Of a stretch of 9,628 nucleotides of DNA, positions 7,080 through 9,628 are shown piece after piece. The notes under the pieces were generated by a model that saw only the letters and a program-made list of their open reading frames with translations, made no database searches and was not told where the DNA came from. Source of the stretch: Candidatus Aminicenantota bacterium (lineage in GTDB: Bacteria; Acidobacteriota; Aminicenantia; Aminicenantales; Aminicenantaceae); assembly GCA_016926925.1 (NCBI GenBank), contig JAFGNQ010000183.1:1-9628 (forward strand), written 5' to 3'. The position numbers were made by a program, and so were the translations under genes. Each line of letters starts with the position of its first letter. Positions within the stretch are counted from its first letter, which is position 1.

Positions 7080-7140
7080 ACTTGACAAATAGTGTTCGAA
7101 TAGGGGAAAATAACCCCTGTAAGAACACGAAACGTCAAGT
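7080..7140. promoter_or_regulatory. 61-bp three-tier dyad operator overlapping the abiE promoter
   Basis: Three nested pairs of arms share one centre, base 7110: ACTTGAC/GTCAAGT (7080-7086 and 7134-7140), GTGTTC/GAACAC (7092-7097 and 7123-7128) and AGGGG/CCCCT (7102-7106 and 7114-7118). Twenty of 30 position pairs are complementary. The left arm contains a perfect -35 hexamer, TTGACA (7082-7087). An 18-bp spacer leads to GAAAAT (7106-7111), a 4 of 6 match to -10, so repressor binding would occlude the plus-strand promoter. The right outer arm reads TTGACG on the minus strand, a weaker -35 facing the toxin-antitoxin genes. AbiEi proteins are known to autorepress through inverted repeats in their promoters; that AbiEi binds here is inference. 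Confidence 0.65.
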
Positions 7141-7176
7141 TAAATAAGATTTTTACTTGATGTTTTGGGCATATAG

Positions 7177-7194
7177 AGGGGAAAATTATCCCCA
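7177..7194. promoter_or_regulatory. Second GGGG-N8-CCCC palindrome before abiEi (probable second operator)
   Basis: GGGG (7178-7181), then AAAATTAT, then CCCC (7190-7193) is a near-perfect palindrome: only one position pair (7183/7188) breaks it. It repeats the core of the upstream dyad (AGGGGAAAATAACCCC), with 8 rather than 7 bp between arms. The two centres are 75.5 bp apart, close to seven helical turns. TATAGA (7172-7177), a possible -10, abuts it. It lies 20 bp before the preferred abiEi start. Two operator copies would fit cooperative AbiEi binding. Confidence 0.55.
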
Positions 7195-7213
7195 TTGGAG
7201 CGCAAATCATAAA

Positions 7214-8011
7214 ATGAAAACCGCTGAATTCTTTTCCTTACATCCGGTTTTTTCTCTTGAGATGGCTGCTGAAGCCTTAAACCCTACGGGTGGTCAGACA
7301 GGGACAATAGAACGGCTCAAATATTATCTAGAAAAGGGACGGCTAAAGCTGATAACCCGGGGGATTTATGCAGTAATTCCTTCGAGTGTGGATCCTCAGC
7401 GATTCCAACCCGATCCTTTTTTGACAGCGGCCGCGGTCCGGACTGACGCTGTTTTTTCGCACCATAGCGCTCTTGAGCTCCTGGGAGCAGCCCATTCAAT
7501 GTGGGGGAAAATAACTCTTTATACGGAGAGAAGACGGAAACCTCTTCGCCTTGATGGCTCCAGCATACTTTTTCTGAACCATCCTAGATTAAAAATATCG
7601 AGTTTGCCGGAATCTTTCGGTACTCAAAGGGTAGAGAGGAGGGGGCAACTGTTGAGAACTACCGGTCCGGAACGAACGCTTGTCGAAGGATTTCGGCGGC
7701 CAGTGCTGGCCGGCGGACTTGAAGAGTTAGTTGATTCGGCCATTGGTTTTCCAACACTGAGTTTGGATCTTCTCGAGCAAGTCCTTTCTCGTTACGATAT
7801 CGCTATTCTATGGGCAGCGACAGGGTGGTTTTTAGAGCGTTTTCGGAAGACATTCCAGGTGAACGAGGAATTTCTCGAAAAAATCGAGCTCCGATGCCCA
7901 CGCTCCCCCCAGTATCTTGAACGAAATTCGCGTGGAGGTTGGCTCGCTTCGAGGTGGAACCTGATTCTTCCTGACGCGCTAAAACAGCCGGCAGAATATG
8001 ATAAGCGTTAG
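7214..8011 (+). CDS. abiEi: AbiEi-like antitoxin and transcriptional repressor of a type IV toxin-antitoxin system
   Basis: A 265-residue protein of the AbiEi/COG5340 type. In type IV systems this antitoxin does not bind the toxin but counters its effect, and it represses its own operon through an N-terminal winged helix. Residues about 1-55 fit that winged helix ('TAEFFSLHPVFSLEMAAEAL', 'GTIERLKYYLEKGRLKLI', 'TRGIYAVIP'). Family-typical segments follow: 'FSHHSALELLGAAHS', 'TTGPERTLVEGFRRP' and 'AIGFPTLSLDLLEQVLSRY'. The C-terminal 'CPRSPQYLERNSRGGWLASR' is also characteristic. I chose the ATG at 7214 because the family conventionally starts at 'MKTAEFF'. In-frame TTG/ATG at 7157/7160 would add 18-19 unrelated residues and translate through the second palindrome. 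Its stop overlaps the abiEii start by 14 bp, implying translational coupling. Confidence 0.88.
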   Translation: MKTAEFFSLHPVFSLEMAAEALNPTGGQTGTIERLKYYLEKGRLKLITRGIYAVIPSSVDPQRFQPDPFLTAAAVRTDAVFSHHSALELLGAAHSMWGKITLYTERRRKPLRLDGSSILFLNHPRLKISSLPESFGTQRVERRGQLLRTTGPERTLVEGFRRPVLAGGLEELVDSAIGFPTLSLDLLEQVLSRYDIAILWAATGWFLERFRKTFQVNEEFLEKIELRCPRSPQYLERNSRGGWLASRWNLILPDALKQPAEYDKR

Positions 8012-8981
8012 TCTGGAATATTTAGAGCGTTGTGCCGCCGATACCGGCTTCGAGATCGGTCCGCTCGAAAAAGTGATCCGACTCGGAGAGCTGGCCTCAC
8101 ATATTGCTCGGCACTCAATTCTCAAAGAGTCTTTGGTCCTAAAAGGAGGGTCAGCGCTCAATCTATGCTTTGGGCCGCCGAAGCGGCTTTCTGTCGATCT
8201 TGACTTCAATTACGTTGGCCATGCAGAGCGCGAGAGAATGCTTGAAGACAGGCCGCGAATAGAAGAGGCTGTAGCCGAAATATCACGCCGTCTGGGTTAT
8301 CGCGTTCAAAGCTCGGCCGAGGCATTCGCTGGACGGAAGCTTTTTCTGCTCTTCCGTTCAGTATTGGGTCAAAACGAACGGATTGAAATCGATTTAAATT
8401 ACGTTTTCCGTGTCCCGTTCGCTGGAATTGAAGAGCTTCAGCTTTGGCAGCCGGGAGAACTGGAAAAGCCATATGCCCGTGTCGCTGGATTAGTAGAACT
8501 TCTCATAGGAAAAATGCTTGCAATGCTGGATAGGGGAGCGGTTCGTGACGTCTGGGACGTGGCGAACCTGTCCAAACAGGCGCTCAATGTAATGAAGGAG
8601 CGGTCTTTTCGGGCTCAGTTCATTGCCCTATCGGCAGTCCTGGGTCATCCCCTCTCAACTTATCATCGAGAGAGGCTCGAGAGGCGTATCGGCGATCGCA
8701 TCATCAAAGAAGAGCTCCTTCCATTATTGATAGGTAATCCTTCTTTGAATGCGAATGAACTTGTCCAAAAGGCTTGGGCTGTCGTCGGGCCTTTCACAGA
8801 ATTGACAAGAGCGGAAAAGGAATATCTTGATAAGATTCACGAAGGCGTTTTAAATCCCGAAATTATTTTTCCAAATGCCCCGGAAAAATCCGCAAAATTC
8901 GCCGTTCACCCCGCTATTTTATGGAAAGTCTCTAATGTTCGTTCGTATTTGAGGGATGAAAAGAAGAGTAGCCGTGGCTAG
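7998..8981 (+). CDS. abiEii: AbiEii nucleotidyltransferase toxin (type IV toxin-antitoxin system)
   Basis: A 327-residue DNA polymerase beta-superfamily nucleotidyltransferase of the AbiEii family. These toxins transfer nucleotides to RNA (tRNA acceptor stems in characterised relatives) and cause growth arrest and phage abortive infection. The fold signature is complete: 'LVLKGGSALNLCFG' (G51, S52), the metal-binding DLD pair in 'SVDLDFNY' (D67, D69), and the third acid D132 in 'IEIDLNYVFRVPF'. The AbiEii-specific 'LLIGKMLAMLDRGAVRDVWD' (K172, D184) follows. The N-terminus 'YLERCAADTGFEIGPLEKVI' is also family-typical. The ATG at 7998 lies inside the end of abiEi, so both are read from one transcript. 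There is no strong ribosome-binding site, consistent with coupling to abiEi translation. No catalytic residue is missing, so the toxin should be active. It is followed after 59 bp by the TOTE primase gene on the same strand. Confidence 0.92.
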   Translation: MISVSLEYLERCAADTGFEIGPLEKVIRLGELASHIARHSILKESLVLKGGSALNLCFGPPKRLSVDLDFNYVGHAERERMLEDRPRIEEAVAEISRRLGYRVQSSAEAFAGRKLFLLFRSVLGQNERIEIDLNYVFRVPFAGIEELQLWQPGELEKPYARVAGLVELLIGKMLAMLDRGAVRDVWDVANLSKQALNVMKERSFRAQFIALSAVLGHPLSTYHRERLERRIGDRIIKEELLPLLIGNPSLNANELVQKAWAVVGPFTELTRAEKEYLDKIHEGVLNPEIIFPNAPEKSAKFAVHPAILWKVSNVRSYLRDEKKSSRG

Positions 8982-9007
8982 AACAAGGCACAGGATAGAT
9001 TTTCTTT

Positions 9008-9017
9008 AGGGGTTAAC
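9008..9017 (+). promoter_or_regulatory. Possible AbiEi operator half-site before the TOTE gene
   Basis: AGGGGTTA (9008-9015) is identical to the right half of the abiE dyad read on the minus strand (7118-7111). No matching CCCC arm follows, so this is a half-site at most. A TTGACA (9023-9028) sits nearby, but too close to the GTG at 9041 to drive it from a -35 position. Eight matching bases can occur by chance. Confidence 0.2.
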
Positions 9018-9040
9018 TGCTTTTGACATAAGAGAATAAA

Positions 9041-9628
9041 GTGGAATCCAAGGAAATAGCGCGCCTCGTAGCTGATGCTGAAAATCGGCTAAAACAGCTC
9101 GATGAAAGGCGAGTTAAGATTCTCACTGAGCTGGAAGATCTCCGCAAAAGACAAAAAACGCTTCTTAAGATCAGAGAACCCGAATCTCTATTTTCCCAAG
9201 CTTCGGTTACAAAAGATTCTACTGCCGATGAAAAGATTGCTCTTTTTCGTTCTTTATTCAGGGGAAGAGAGGACACTTTTGCACTCAGATGGGAAAGTTC
9301 CAGGAGTGGTAAGGCTGGTTATCAACCTGCATGCCGGAATGAATGGGTTAAGGGTATGTGTCGAAAGCCGGAGATTAAATGCGGAGAATGTGCGGCTCGT
9401 GATCTTGTTCCGCTCACTGAATCTGTGATAAGAAACCATCTCAAAGGATTCGATCCCGATAAGCCTCGTGTATCCGCTTCAAGCCGAGAGTTTGTCGTCG
9501 GGCTCTATCCTCTGTTACCTGATAATACATGTTATTTTCTCGCTGCCGACTTCGATAAGGATACTTGGATGGAGGATATATCGGGATTCATTGAAACATG
9601 CAGGGAATATGAGATTGTCAATACGCTG
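9041..9628 (+). CDS. TOTE conflict system archaeo-eukaryotic primase (AEP) protein, N-terminal part (cut by window edge)
   Basis: The frame is open from GTG (9041) to the right edge, 196 codons with no stop. The GTG is the only start: an in-frame TAA lies at 9029-9031. Residues about 1-45 are a charged coiled coil ('ENRLKQLDERRVKILTELED'). Residues about 64-196 match the AEP domain of TOTE conflict systems: 'DEKIALFRSLFRGREDTFAL', 'SGKAGYQPACRNEWVKGMC', and a Cys cluster (C98, C107, C114, C117) likely binding zinc. 'PLTESVIRNHLKGFD' and 'FVVGLYPLLPDNTCYFLAAD' lead into the metal-binding D170-F-D172. In known TOTE proteins the primase is followed, in the same chain or the next gene, by a superfamily II helicase and a nuclease. 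Those parts are expected beyond 9628. The systems are predicted to act against invading nucleic acid. Only AGAG precedes the start, so the ribosome-binding site is weak. Direction and spacing suggest possible cotranscription with abiEii. Confidence 0.87.
   Translation, partial: MESKEIARLVADAENRLKQLDERRVKILTELEDLRKRQKTLLKIREPESLFSQASVTKDSTADEKIALFRSLFRGREDTFALRWESSRSGKAGYQPACRNEWVKGMCRKPEIKCGECAARDLVPLTESVIRNHLKGFDPDKPRVSASSREFVVGLYPLLPDNTCYFLAADFDKDTWMEDISGFIETCREYEIVNTL

Noticed and set aside
9013..9428. Open frames of 87 codons (minus, 9013-9276) and 108 codons (plus, 9102-9428)
   Set aside because: Both are shadows of the TOTE primase frame, which runs to the window edge without a stop and carries clear conserved motifs.
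1..9628. CRISPR arrays, tRNA/rRNA genes, IS ends or transposases
   Set aside because: No regularly spaced repeats, no cloverleaf-like or rRNA-like stretches and no transposase motifs were seen. The 7080-7140 arms resemble inverted repeats of a mobile element but share one centre only 61 bp wide, so they fit an operator better.

Overview
The window reads like a chromosomal segment of a Gram-negative bacterium, most plausibly Acidobacteriota or a relative such as Candidatus Aminicenantes. This rests on gene style only: a large receptor with a carboxypeptidase-regulatory-like domain in front of its plug and barrel, a zinc-ribbon/Ser-Thr kinase/transmembrane/beta-propeller protein, and a TPR protein ending in an 'EDPRFKALLKKM'-type tail. 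There is no rRNA or other marker gene, so the placement is an inference.

Left half (1-6262), envelope and signalling. The 3' end of a TPR-protein gene (+) converges on a 933-residue TonB-dependent-type receptor gene (-). That receptor is divergent from a long Ser/Thr kinase gene (+). The 206-bp gap between the divergent genes holds a full-consensus promoter for the receptor (TTGACA, 18 bp, TATAAT), a GGGGGAT/ATCCCCC inverted repeat in its leader, and a good promoter facing the kinase. The kinase reading frame clearly extends upstream of its first ATG: a Cys4 zinc ribbon and the start of the glycine-rich loop are encoded there. No ATG, GTG, TTG or CTG exists in that extension.

Right half (6407-9628), an accessory defence-type cluster. 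On the minus strand is a two-gene toxin-antitoxin module: a 48-codon antitoxin, apparently CTG-initiated, followed 2 bp later by a PIN-domain toxin. On the plus strand, diverging from it, is a type IV AbiE pair: the AbiEi-like winged-helix antitoxin/repressor and the AbiEii nucleotidyltransferase toxin, overlapping by 14 bp. After a 59-bp gap comes the 5' end of a gene whose first 196 residues match the archaeo-eukaryotic primase (AEP) domain of TOTE conflict systems. It is cut by the right edge, so its expected helicase and nuclease parts lie outside the window.

Control of the cluster. The divergent region 6967-7213 holds an elaborate three-tier dyad (7080-7140, all arms centred on base 7110) overlapping a TTGACA promoter, and a second GGGG-N8-CCCC palindrome at 7178-7193. 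These look like operators for autoregulation by AbiEi. A matching half-site (AGGGGTTA) recurs just before the TOTE gene, which raises the untested possibility of shared control over AbiE and TOTE.
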